Assembly (NCBI GenBank): GCA_036501145.1
Contig: DASYAV010000162.1
Location: 4,060-68,059 of the forward strand
Reading direction: 5' to 3'
Length of the DNA: 64,000 bases
From: PALSA-505 sp036501145
Lineage (GTDB): Bacteria > Actinomycetota > Actinomycetes > Streptosporangiales > Streptosporangiaceae
The position numbers and the translations under genes are program-made. Position 1 is the stretch's first letter; each line of letters opens with the position of its first letter. This document shows, in pieces, positions 51,107-58,405 of the stretch. The notes beneath the pieces are model-generated. The model saw nothing but the letters and a program-made list of their open reading frames with translations, searched no databases and was not told where the DNA came from.

Positions 51107-51944
51107 GCGCCCGGGCCAGGTCGCGGTAGCCGGGCACCGGGTCGTCGCCCGGCTCGGTGAGCAGTTGCAGGGCCACGTGGTCCGCGCCCGCCGCCAGGTG
51201 CTCGTGCAGCCGGACGGCCACCCGGTCCGCGCTGCCCTGCGCGACCAGCGCGTCGATCAGCGCGTCGCTGCCGCCGCCGTCCAGATCCGCGTCACTCCAG
51301 CCGAGCCGCCGCAGGTTGCTGGTGTAGTTGACCAGGCCGAGGTAGGGGTTGCGGACCCGGGCCCTGGCCCGCGCCCTGGCTCGCCCGGGGTCGGTGTCCA
51401 CCGCCACCTTGTGCTCCGGGGCGAGCAGCGGCTCCGGGCCGAGGATCTCCCGGGCCTGCCGGGTGTACTCGGGCGGCACCAGGTACGGGAGCGCGCCGGC
51501 CGTGCGCTCGGCGGCCAGCCTGAGCACCCGCGGGCCCAGCGCCGCCAGCGCGAGGTCACCGCGCGGGACGCCGTCCTGCAGCAGCGTGTCCACGTACCCG
51601 GCCAGGGTTTCGTACGGCCGCTGGTAGGCCTGGCTCGCCTCCCGGTGCCCGGCGCCGACGCCGAGCACGAACCGGCCTGGGTGCCGCCCGGCCAGCCGGT
51701 TGAACGAGGCCGCCACGGTGTGCGCGTCGTCCTGCCACATGTTCACGATGCTGGTGCCGACGGTCAGTGTGCTGGTCGCGTCCAGTAGCTGCCCGGCCTG
51801 GACCAGGTCGCCAGCGGGTGAGCTGCCGAGCCAGAGTGTGCCGAAGCCGAGCCGCTCGAGCTCGGTGGCCAGCCCGGGCGTCACGTCGGTGGCCGTGCGC
51901 CAGACCCCGAACCGGCCAAGCCGGCCCCGCGGTGTCGCTGTCAT
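51093..51944 (-). CDS. F420-dependent LLM-class oxidoreductase
   Basis: A 283-residue TIM-barrel protein of the luciferase-like group that commonly uses F420 in actinomycetes. Hallmarks are RLGRFGVWRTATDVTPGLATELERLGFGTLWLGSSP, LTVGTSIVNMWQDDAHTVAASFNRLAGRHPGRFVLGVGAGHRE and the C-terminal AAGADHVALQLLTEPG. The substrate is not known. The start at 51944 (MTATPRGRLGRF) is preceded by AGGAGGG. Its end overlaps the encapsulin gene on the other strand. Confidence 0.9.
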   Translation of the reverse strand: MTATPRGRLGRFGVWRTATDVTPGLATELERLGFGTLWLGSSPAGDLVQAGQLLDATSTLTVGTSIVNMWQDDAHTVAASFNRLAGRHPGRFVLGVGAGHREASQAYQRPYETLAGYVDTLLQDGVPRGDLALAALGPRVLRLAAERTAGALPYLVPPEYTRQAREILGPEPLLAPEHKVAVDTDPGRARARARARVRNPYLGLVNYTSNLRRLGWSDADLDGGGSDALIDALVAQGSADRVAVRLHEHLAAGADHVALQLLTEPGDDPVPGYRDLARALSLR

Positions 51945-52144
51945 CTGTGCCCTCCTGTCTGGGCTACCCGTCGACTGCCCGAACCCCACGGGCGGCCCGG
52001 GTGTTCCATCTCCGCTGTTCGGCCGGGTCCACTGAATGCGTGGTTCAGGGGCGCGGATCCGTACTGGATCCGTGGTTCTCAGTGGCAGATGCGGGGCGGT
52101 TCCGTAATAAGCACGGATGGCGCGGCGGTTCCGCCGGAGCAGGC

Positions 52145-52173
52145 TTCTGGTCAGGCGCAAACAGCGACCAGAA
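52145..52173 (+). promoter_or_regulatory. Leader hairpin next to the ribosome site of the secreted protein
   Basis: TTCTGGTC and GACCAGAA form a perfect 8-bp stem with a 13-base loop, ending about 8 bases before the AAGGAA ribosome site at 52182. The position would allow control of translation or mRNA stability. Confidence 0.42.
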
Positions 52174-52195
52174 CATCATCAGGAAGGAACCTCCG

Positions 52196-52810
52196 ATGAG
52201 CATCTCCCAGCGCACCACCCGTTATGCCCGCACCGCCCTGCTGGCCGTCGTCGCCGGCGGCGCCGGCCTGCTCGGGGTGGGTGGCGTCGCCCAGGCCAGC
52301 GTCGTCCAGGCCGGCCCGGTGCACGCCGCCGCCAGCCACGCCGGGCCCAACGGCTGGGTCACGACGGACACCTGCACCGGCGTGTCCGGCAAGGTCGTCT
52401 ACACCGGCGGCATGCGGAAGCTCATGCTGCGTTCGATCCACGCCACGCTGACCGGCACCACGAGCGGCTGCTCGGACATCTTCAACGGCGCGGAGAGCGG
52501 GACGGGCACGCTCACCGCCGTCCTGTCCGGCAAGGCCAGCAAGGCCGCGGAGAACTTCTCCGGCACGTTCACCATCAACTGGCCGGCCTCCAGCGGCTTC
52601 AACCCCTCCAACGGCAACCTCTCGGTGACCGAGTCGAACGGCCTGGAGACCGTCTCCGGCAGCATCACCAGCGGCTTCGACACCGGCAGCGCGGTGGCCA
52701 TGCAGTACGTGATCACCGGCACCACCGGCAAGGGCATCGCCGGGCACCCGATCACCTCGCAGACCTACACCAACACCCAGCCGCTGACGCTGTCCAGGAA
52801 CGAGGGCTGA
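52196..52810 (+). CDS. Secreted protein of unknown function
   Basis: A 204-residue exported protein. A basic N-terminus and hydrophobic segment (ARTALLAVVAGGAGLLGVGGVAQA) end at a clear AQAS signal peptidase site. The mature part has two Cys (DTCTGVSG, TSGCSDIF), likely one disulfide, and beta-rich Ser/Thr/Gly sequence (FSGTFTINWPASSGFNPSNGNLSV, TVSGSITSGFDTGSAV). It resembles small immunoglobulin- or jellyroll-like secreted actinobacterial proteins, but no family was recognised. A GGAAGGAA ribosome site, a leader hairpin and a strong terminator frame it as a single-gene unit. Confidence 0.75.
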   Translation: MSISQRTTRYARTALLAVVAGGAGLLGVGGVAQASVVQAGPVHAAASHAGPNGWVTTDTCTGVSGKVVYTGGMRKLMLRSIHATLTGTTSGCSDIFNGAESGTGTLTAVLSGKASKAAENFSGTFTINWPASSGFNPSNGNLSVTESNGLETVSGSITSGFDTGSAVAMQYVITGTTGKGIAGHPITSQTYTNTQPLTLSRNEG

Positions 52811-52844
52811 CCCGATCCAGCCGCCCCGCCCACCTCCCGCCACC

Positions 52845-52874
52845 AGCCCGGGTCCCGTCCAGGGGACCCGGGCT
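52845..52874 (+). terminator. 12-bp hairpin terminator
   Basis: AGCCCGGGTCCC and GGGACCCGGGCT pair perfectly around a 6-base loop, 34 bases after the secreted protein stop and before the convergent SDR gene. It probably ends transcription from both sides. Confidence 0.72.
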
Positions 52875-52902
52875 TAGCGTTGCGCCGGGCCCGGAGGGAC
52901 GG

Positions 52903-53685
52903 CTACCGCGCCCCGGCCGGGGTGGCGTCGACGTCCCAGATGGCCCCGGTGTCGTCTCCGCTGAGCCGGGCGATCAGCACGGCGGCCGACCGCTCCGGAG
53001 TGATCAAGGTTCCCTCGGCGAAGTTCCGGTTGAACCGTTCGTGCAGTTCAGCCCCGATCTGGTCCGGGCTCTGCTCGCGGATCCAGGCTTGCATGGCGGT
53101 ATCGACCCCGCCGGGCCGGTATGCGTTGACGGTGACCCCGGTGCCGTGCAGCTCGGCGGCCAGGCCCACGGAGTGCGCCTCCAGCGCCGCCTTGGTGGTG
53201 GCGTAGGCATTGCCACGGATCATGCGGTCTGGGTGAGCGGCGACGCCGGTTGAGATGTTGACGATGCGCCCCCAGCCGGCCTCCAGCATGCCGGGCAGGA
53301 CCGCGGCGGTCAGCGCGACCGGCGCGACCACGTTGACCTCGAAGGCCTTGCGCAGGTCCGCGGCCGGGATGCTGGCGGTCGAGCCCATGGGCTCGACGGT
53401 GGCCGCGTTGTTGATCAGGATGTCCACCCGGCCGCCCGCGAGCGCCGCCGCGGCCGCGGCCTGCCGCTGTTCCTCGTCGCCGAGGTCTGCCGTGATGACG
53501 CGGATCTGTTCGTCCGTGCCTCCCCGGGCGAGCAGCGCGCCGCGGGTGCCGGCCAGCTGATCGGCCGACCGGGCCAGCAGGACGAGCGCGGCGCCGGCGT
53601 CGGCCAGGCCGAGCGCCAGAGCGCGGCCGATGCCCCGCCCGGCGCCGGTGACCAGCGCGGTCTTGCCAGTGAAGTCAGCTGTCAC
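52903..53685 (-). CDS. Short-chain dehydrogenase/reductase (SDR)
   Basis: A 260-residue classical SDR. Cofactor loop: TALVTGAGRGIGRALALGLADAGAALVLLAR. Structural motif: VDILINNAATVEPMG. Catalytic Ser: GRIVNISTGVAAH. Catalytic Tyr/Lys: AYATTKAALEAHS. The Arg after the first strand suggests NADP preference. The substrate is unknown. The GTG start lies inside the end of the peroxiredoxin-like gene (11-base overlap), so the pair is co-translated and may work together in redox stress or carbonyl detoxification. Confidence 0.92.
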   Translation of the reverse strand: MTADFTGKTALVTGAGRGIGRALALGLADAGAALVLLARSADQLAGTRGALLARGGTDEQIRVITADLGDEEQRQAAAAAALAGGRVDILINNAATVEPMGSTASIPAADLRKAFEVNVVAPVALTAAVLPGMLEAGWGRIVNISTGVAAHPDRMIRGNAYATTKAALEAHSVGLAAELHGTGVTVNAYRPGGVDTAMQAWIREQSPDQIGAELHERFNRNFAEGTLITPERSAAVLIARLSGDDTGAIWDVDATPAGAR

Positions 53686-54172
53686 TGCTGTCTCCAGGTG
53701 TGTGCTCGCGGAGGTAGCGGACCAGCCCGGCGACATCCTCGGGAACGAGCCGGCCGATGGCCCCGCTGGAGTAGACGCTGACGACGACCTTACTGTCTGG
53801 ATCCAGGACGAAGCCGGTGGACTGCAGGTATACCGGATCCGGGTTGACGAAGGCGCCGGTCAGGCCGGCGATCGCATGGGCGTCGGCGCCGAACCCGACG
53901 GGGTAGGTCAGGCCGTGCTTGGCGATGAGGTCCGCGGTGGGCGGCTCGTCATCGACCGACAGTGCGGCGACCGAGACGCCGACGCCGGCCAGGGTATCGA
54001 CGGCGCGCTGGAAGGCCCGCAGCTGGGCGTTGCAGTACGGGCACCATGAGCCCCGGTAGAACAGCATCACGCCGAATCGCCCGGCGAAATGCTCGGGCAC
54101 CTTGATCGTTTCCCCGCCCGGGATGGCCAGGGTTAGCTCGGGGAACTTGTCGCCGGGGTGCAGCAGGGTCAT
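53675..54172 (-). CDS. AhpC/TSA-family peroxiredoxin-like protein
   Basis: A 165-residue thioredoxin-fold protein. The active site reads MLFYRGSWCPYCNAQLRAFQ, where the first Cys is the expected peroxidatic or thioredoxin-like Cys; the CxxC arrangement is like that in the alkyl hydroperoxide reductase/redoxin subgroup. DPVYLQSTGFVLDPDSKVVVSVYSSGAIGRL completes the fold. It likely reduces peroxides or protein thiols in the cytoplasm, since there is no signal peptide. It is the first gene of a two-gene operon with an SDR. Confidence 0.9.
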   Translation of the reverse strand: MTLLHPGDKFPELTLAIPGGETIKVPEHFAGRFGVMLFYRGSWCPYCNAQLRAFQRAVDTLAGVGVSVAALSVDDEPPTADLIAKHGLTYPVGFGADAHAIAGLTGAFVNPDPVYLQSTGFVLDPDSKVVVSVYSSGAIGRLVPEDVAGLVRYLREHTPGDSSDS

Positions 54173-54279
54173 GAGCAGGCTCCGATCCTTGTCCTGTGCT
54201 GGATGGTCAGTGCGGACAAGGGGTTAGTGGCGGATCCGCCCGGTGCTCTTACCGGCCGGGAAGGAAAATGGGCCTTGAT

Positions 54280-54921
54280 TCAGGACTGCGGGTCCGCCCG
54301 CATGGCGGCGAGGAGGCCTTCGAGGTCATCGGCGCACGGGCCACAGGCGCGCAGGTGCGCGGCCACCTCCGGGATGGCGTTCCGGCTGGATCCCAGCTCG
54401 GTGGCCAGCGCGTCCAGCGGCACCGCGTCCACCACGATGGCCGTGAAGATGCGCCGCTGGTGCTCGGTCAGGTCCTCCTCGACCGCCCGCCGGAGCGCGT
54501 CCACCAGGTCGCGCCACTCGGACTGCCTGGCCGGATCGAGACCGAACCTGCCCGGCAGCCGGTCCCAGTCCCCGGTGTCCAGCGGCACCGTGGGCTGGCG
54601 CCAGAAATGCCGCCCGAGCTTTGCGGACACCTCGAAGATGACGAACTTGTACGCCCAGGTGGTGAACCGGCTTTCGCCGCGGAAGTCGCCGAGTTTGGCC
54701 ATGACGGCGATGGCCGCGTCCGCCGCGGCCTGATACGCCAGGTCGTCCAGTTCGGGGCCGGAGATCCGCAGCTGCCAGCTGCGACGGTGAACCTCGGCCC
54801 GGGCGACGCGCAGCAGCATCTCGTGCAGCCGGGCCGCGGCTCGCTCCCGGTCGGCCCCCTCGGCGCGCAGCGCCTGGACCCAGGCTTCGGCTGCCGGTGA
54901 GCCTGTCGCGCTCCTGGCCAT
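54280..54921 (-). CDS. ECF sigma factor with truncated region 4 joined to a zinc-finger (HxxxCxxC) tail
   Basis: A 213-residue protein. Region 2 is present (ELDDLAYQAAADAAIAVMAKL, then FRGESRFTTWAYKFVIFEVSAKL). Region 4 begins normally (LTEHQRRIFTAIVVDAVPLDALATELGSSRNAI) but stops at about residue 183, where the recognition helix and the usual YKTLHDARRKLR end should be. Instead it continues PEVAAHLRACGPCADDLEGLLAAM, with His189, Cys193 and Cys196. That is the zinc motif of the small anti-sigma-like protein that normally follows this sigma type. It looks like an in-frame deletion fusion. DNA binding at -35 is doubtful. Confidence 0.83.
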   Translation of the reverse strand: MARSATGSPAAEAWVQALRAEGADRERAAARLHEMLLRVARAEVHRRSWQLRISGPELDDLAYQAAADAAIAVMAKLGDFRGESRFTTWAYKFVIFEVSAKLGRHFWRQPTVPLDTGDWDRLPGRFGLDPARQSEWRDLVDALRRAVEEDLTEHQRRIFTAIVVDAVPLDALATELGSSRNAIPEVAAHLRACGPCADDLEGLLAAMRADPQS

Positions 54922-54997
54922 GGTTATCAAGCTACTGCAGCTGCCGACCCCGGGGTGCTGGCCAGACGCGCCGGGGCATGGGTCGATACTGGCCATC

Positions 54998-55834
54998 ATG
55001 ATCCCAGCCGAACCTTCCGCCGAGGCGCTGCGCCCGGACCCACTGCCGCTGCGCGGCCGGACCGCGCTGGTGACCGGGGTCAGCCGCCAGGTCGGCATCG
55101 GGTACGCCATCGCCCGCCGGCTGGCCGCCGCCGGTGCCAGCCTGTTCCTGCAGCACTACGCGCCGCACGACCGGGACCAGCCCTGGGGCGCCGACCCCGG
55201 TGGCGCCGCCGCGATCGTGGCCGGGGTGGCCGCGGTGCTGGCCGGCGATGCGGCCATCGTCCGGCACACCGAATGCGACCTGGCCGATCCGGACGCGCCG
55301 GCCTGGCTCGTTGATGAGGCGGTGGACGGGCTCGGCCACCTGGACATCCTGGTCTGCAACCACGCGCGCAGCGGCGCCGACGGCGCCCTCGGCGACCTGG
55401 ACGCCGCCATGCTGGACGGGCACTGGGCGGTCAACACCAGGGCGTCGATCCTGCTCGCGCAGGCGTTCGCCGCCCGGCACGACGGCCGGCCAGGCGGGCG
55501 GATCGTGTTCATGACCTCAGGGCAGGATCTCGGGCCGATGCGCGGCGAGGTGGCGTACGCGGCCAGCAAGGGCGCGCTGGCCTCGATCACCGCCACCCTG
55601 GCCGACCAGCTGGCCGACCGGGGAATCACGGTCAACACGGTGAACCCGGGACCGGTGGACACCGGCTACGCGGATCCGGACGCGCATGAGGCGGTCCGCC
55701 GCCACTTCCCGCAGGGCCGCTGGGGTATCCCGGACGACCCGGCCCGGCTGATCCGCTGGCTGGCCACCGACGATGGCGGCTGGATCACCGGGCAGGTCAT
55801 CAACACCGAGGGCGGCTTCCGCCGCTGGGACTGA
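54998..55834 (+). CDS. SDR-family oxidoreductase
   Basis: A 278-residue SDR. Cofactor region: TALVTGVSRQVGIGYAIARRLAAAGASLFLQ, with a 2-residue longer glycine loop than classical members. LDILVCNHARSGADG takes the place of NNAG, and the active site is IVFMTSGQDLGPMRGEVAYAASKGALASI (Ser, Tyr, Lys). The end, WITGQVINTEGGFRRWD, is typical of beta-ketoacyl reductase-like SDRs. The substrate is unknown. The ATG at 54998 is chosen over an upstream start. A second SDR follows 49 bases later. Confidence 0.92.
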   Translation: MIPAEPSAEALRPDPLPLRGRTALVTGVSRQVGIGYAIARRLAAAGASLFLQHYAPHDRDQPWGADPGGAAAIVAGVAAVLAGDAAIVRHTECDLADPDAPAWLVDEAVDGLGHLDILVCNHARSGADGALGDLDAAMLDGHWAVNTRASILLAQAFAARHDGRPGGRIVFMTSGQDLGPMRGEVAYAASKGALASITATLADQLADRGITVNTVNPGPVDTGYADPDAHEAVRRHFPQGRWGIPDDPARLIRWLATDDGGWITGQVINTEGGFRRWD

Positions 55835-55883
55835 CCACCGGCAAGGTCATTTACCGGCGAGGCCATTTACAGGAAGGCTGACG

Positions 55884-56651
55884 ATGGACCTGTTCGATCT
55901 GTCCGGGAAGACCGCCGTGGTAACGGGCGGCAGCCGCGGCATCGGCCTGATGATCGCGCGTGGCCTGGTGCAGGCCGGGGCGCGGGTGTACATCAGCTCG
56001 CGCAAGGCCGACGCGTGCGCGGCCGCCGCGGCCGAACTCGGGGAGTACGGGGAGGTCCGCGCGGTGCCCGCCGACCTATCGGGGGAGGCCGAGTGTGTAC
56101 GGCTGGCCGCCGAGGTGGGTCAGCACGAGGATGCCGTGCACGTGCTGGTCAACAACGCCGGGGCCACCTGGGGCGCGCCGCTGGCAGAGTACCCGGCCGC
56201 GGCCTGGGACAAGGTCACCGACCTCAACCTGAAGGCGCCGTTCTACCTGACCCGGGCGTTCCTGCCGCTGCTGGAGGCGGCCGGCACACCGGACGACCCG
56301 GCGCGCGTGATCAACATCGGCAGCATCGACGGCTTGCGCGTCCCGCCGGTCCAGACGTACGCGTACTCGGCCAGCAAGGCCGGGCTGCATCAGCTGACCC
56401 GGGTGCTGGCCAGGGAACTCGGCCCGCGGCACGTGACCGTCAACGCGGTCGCCCCCGGCCCGTTCGAGTCCAAGATGATGGCCGCGACCCTGGAGCGGTT
56501 CGGCGACATGATCACCGAGTCCGCGCCGCTGCGCCGGATCGGCCGCCCGGACGACATGGCGGGCGTCGCGGTCTACCTGGCGTCGCGGGCGGGCGCCTAC
56601 GTCACCGGCGCGGTCATCCCGGTAGACGGCGGCATCGCCACCACGCTGTGA
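55884..56651 (+). CDS. SDR-family oxidoreductase (RhlG/FabG-like)
   Basis: A 255-residue classical SDR. TAVVTGGSRGIGLMIARGLVQAGARVYISSR binds NADP, VHVLVNNAGATWGAPLAEYP is the structural motif, and RVINIGSIDGLRVPPVQTYAYSASKAGLHQL holds Ser, Tyr and Lys. Sequence around VQTYAYSASK and AGAYVTGAVIPVDGGI is close to the RhlG-like 3-oxoacyl reductase subgroup. The AGGAAGG site before the ATG at 55884 is strong. It is probably co-transcribed with the preceding SDR. Confidence 0.94.
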   Translation: MDLFDLSGKTAVVTGGSRGIGLMIARGLVQAGARVYISSRKADACAAAAAELGEYGEVRAVPADLSGEAECVRLAAEVGQHEDAVHVLVNNAGATWGAPLAEYPAAAWDKVTDLNLKAPFYLTRAFLPLLEAAGTPDDPARVINIGSIDGLRVPPVQTYAYSASKAGLHQLTRVLARELGPRHVTVNAVAPGPFESKMMAATLERFGDMITESAPLRRIGRPDDMAGVAVYLASRAGAYVTGAVIPVDGGIATTL

Positions 56652-56689
56652 CCGCAGTTACCAATTGGCGGCCCGAAACCGTGGGACAG

Positions 56690-56768
56690 TTAGGGACTTA
56701 TGGCCCTAAAAAGTAGTGGATCTTGCGGCTTACCCTACGCGGGTTACTCGCTTAGCAGGGGGCTAAGC
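56690..56768 (+). promoter_or_regulatory. Leader with two inverted repeats before the secreted 178-aa protein
   Basis: TTAGGG-N8-CCCTAA (56690-56709) is a plausible operator in AT-rich DNA. A perfect GCTTAGC-AGGGG-GCTAAGC hairpin (56750-56768) ends 22 bases before the ATG, just ahead of the AGAAGGGG ribosome site. The hairpin loop AGGGG could compete for anti-SD binding. No promoter hexamers are certain. Confidence 0.45.
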
Positions 56769-56790
56769 CTGACAGCAGAAGGGGCCTCAT

Positions 56791-57327
56791 ATGAGGAAAC
56801 TGCTCGTCTTAGGGGTGGCAGCAGCCACCACGCTTCTGTCCGCGGCCGCTACCGCGACACCCGTGCTGGCCAGCACGCACAAGCCGCTGACCACCTCGTG
56901 CACGGACGACGGATCGGGGTTCGTATCCGTCACGGCTAAAGGCACGAACTTCTACGTGGGCACGCCGAACAGCATCACGAGCGGGAGTGCCGCGACCCTG
57001 AAGCCAACCCAGAACAGCACGACTCGCTGGACGGCCTGCGTCGCCAGCAGCGGATCGGTGCAGCTCGTCCAGAAGCGCGGCACACACTGGTACGCCCTGA
57101 CTTCCAGGGCTACGGCCGTCGGACAGGACGTGTCCGCGGAAACGGTGTCGAACAACGGGACGACCGGCACGGCGTTCGCGAGCCAGCTCTGGATCGTCGT
57201 GGGAAGCAGTACGGTCACTTTGCAGAACCAGAGCACGAAGCTGTACCTGCGTGTCCGCAACAGCGGCCCGATGATGTACCAGACCGTCACGACTGGGCTG
57301 ACATCGGAGACGTGGACCCTGAGCTGA
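56791..57327 (+). CDS. Secreted beta-trefoil-like protein of unknown function
   Basis: A 178-residue exported protein. The signal peptide MRKLLVLGVAAATTLLSAAA ends near VLASTHK. The mature part is beta-rich, with two Cys (TTSCTDDG, WTACVASS) and repeated units of similar shape: FVSVTAKGTNFYVGT, VQLVQKRGTHWYALTSRA and VTLQNQSTKLYLRVRN. That three-fold pattern is reminiscent of ricin-type or fascin-like beta-trefoil folds that bind sugars, but this is only a visual match. It is framed by its own leader and terminator. Confidence 0.72.
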   Translation: MRKLLVLGVAAATTLLSAAATATPVLASTHKPLTTSCTDDGSGFVSVTAKGTNFYVGTPNSITSGSAATLKPTQNSTTRWTACVASSGSVQLVQKRGTHWYALTSRATAVGQDVSAETVSNNGTTGTAFASQLWIVVGSSTVTLQNQSTKLYLRVRNSGPMMYQTVTTGLTSETWTLS

Positions 57328-57368
57328 CGCGGTAACAACCGCCAGTTGACGCCGTAACAACTGAATAC

Positions 57369-57414
57369 GTCCGGGCTGGGAGCCGAACCGTAAGGTACGC
57401 ATCCCAGCCCGGAC
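57369..57414 (+). terminator. 13-bp hairpin terminator after the secreted protein
   Basis: GTCCGGGCTGGGA and TCCCAGCCCGGAC pair perfectly with a 20-base loop, followed by CTGTTTATGG, giving a short T-run. It starts 42 bases after the stop codon. Just before it, GTAACAAC occurs twice 22 bases apart. Confidence 0.68.
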
Positions 57415-57451
57415 CTGTTTATGGCGGCTGGCCGGGATTATCGGGTGGTCT

Positions 57452-57688
57452 TCATTCCGTAGCGGTGGGGTAGAGGCCAGGGGTCACGGTATATCGGCGG
57501 CCGTGTGGCAGCTGCCAGACCAGGACGCCGGGTGCGGGCTGGTCAAGGTGCCAGCCCTGGCCCTGTTTAGCCTGGTGATGCCGTCGGCATAGCGGCACGT
57601 GCCGCTGTTCTATACGCATGTTGGCAGGGACTGCGTGATCGCTGCACTCGGCGGGCGGGAAGTGGATTTCTAGCCGATCGCCCCGCAC
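57452..57688 (-). CDS. HNH-endonuclease C-terminal-like small protein, possibly a remnant
   Basis: A 78-residue frame with Cys/His spacing as in HNH nucleases: AECSDHAVPAN, then RHVPLCRRHHQAKQGQGWHLDQPAPGVLVW. That ending, including the RRYTVTPGLYP tail, closely follows the C-terminal HNH part of large DUF222 proteins. The ~300-residue N-terminal part is missing. A stop codon lies in frame about 15 codons upstream of the GTG, and only a GTG start is available. It may be a broken end of a nuclease gene at the border of an accessory segment, or a short stand-alone HNH protein. Confidence 0.5.
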   Translation of the reverse strand: MRGDRLEIHFPPAECSDHAVPANMRIEQRHVPLCRRHHQAKQGQGWHLDQPAPGVLVWQLPHGRRYTVTPGLYPTATE

Positions 57689-57771
57689 CAGGTAACAGCG
57701 GCGGGGCCACCGGTCCGTGCGTGGTCACCACCCGGCCAGCGATCACTGAGACCGAACAGCCTGCACGTAAA

Positions 57772-57802
57772 CGCCCCGCCGGCCACGGGTGGCGGCGGGG
57801 CG
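57772..57802. terminator. GC-rich hairpin, likely terminator of the flavoprotein operon
   Basis: CGCCCCGCC (57772-57780) pairs with GGCGGGGCG (57794-57802), and the inner GCCAC/GTGGC extends the stem with a one-base bulge. It lies 37 bases after the flavoprotein stop, on the minus-strand side. Confidence 0.65.
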
Positions 57803-57838
57803 CTGCGCTGGTGCACGCGCGGTCAAGGGTAACCCGGG

Positions 57839-58405
57839 TCATAGGGCTGCCTGCGGCGTGGCAAGGTGCCGGGTGGCGGTGTCGAGGGCGAGCCGCCAGG
57901 GGAAGGCGGCGATCCGGCCACCGCCCGTGCCGGGCGGGTGCGGCTCGAACTGGCCGGGGCCGAGCAGGACGTGCACGCCCTCGGTGCGGAGGCTGGCGAC
58001 GGCGCGGCGGAACGGGACACGGCCAGCGAGGGCGGTGTTGACGAACGGCAGCACCACGACAGGGACCGGCAGGGCGACAGCCTCGGCGAGGATGCCCAGG
58101 GCGTAGGTGTCGGAGATGCCGGCCGCCCACTTGTTGATCGTGTTGTAGGTGGCCGGGGCGACGATGATCGCATCGGACTTGCGGGAGCGGGGCTCGCCGG
58201 GCCCGCGGTAGGCACTGCGGATGGGCGCCCCGGTCTGCTGTTCCAGCGCGGGCAGGTCCAGGAAGGCGACGGCATCAGGGGTCGCAATCATCTGCGCGGC
58301 CCAGCCGTCTTGCGCCGCGAACCGGGCGAGTGTGCCGACCTCGGAGGCAGGGCCAGCGGCGCAGCAAATGATGGTGAGCATCCGGCCTGGGGGGTCTGCG
58401 GTCAC
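57839..58405 (-). CDS. Flavoprotein (HFCD/Dfp-like, phosphopantothenoylcysteine decarboxylase fold)
   Basis: A 188-residue protein of the homo-oligomeric flavin Cys-decarboxylase fold. MLTIICCAAGPASEVGTLARFAAQDGWAAQMIATPDAVAFL is the N-terminal half. The FMN-binding region reads SDAIIVAPATYNTINKWAAGISDTYALGILAEA (compare the PASANT motif of EpiD/Dfp). VPVVVLPFVNTALAGRVPFRRAVASL covers the third strand. Relatives decarboxylate C-terminal Cys of peptides or PPC, but the precursor nearby has no Cys, so the role is open. The GTG start overlaps the regulator stop by four bases; an ATG at 58381 is possible. Confidence 0.82.
   Translation of the reverse strand: MTADPPGRMLTIICCAAGPASEVGTLARFAAQDGWAAQMIATPDAVAFLDLPALEQQTGAPIRSAYRGPGEPRSRKSDAIIVAPATYNTINKWAAGISDTYALGILAEAVALPVPVVVLPFVNTALAGRVPFRRAVASLRTEGVHVLLGPGQFEPHPPGTGGGRIAAFPWRLALDTATRHLATPQAAL

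Noticed and set aside
57336..57358. Repeated GTAACAAC as an MtrA-type regulator site
   Set aside because: It lies behind the gene, between stop codon and terminator, so control of transcription start is unlikely, and the match to a known box is weak.
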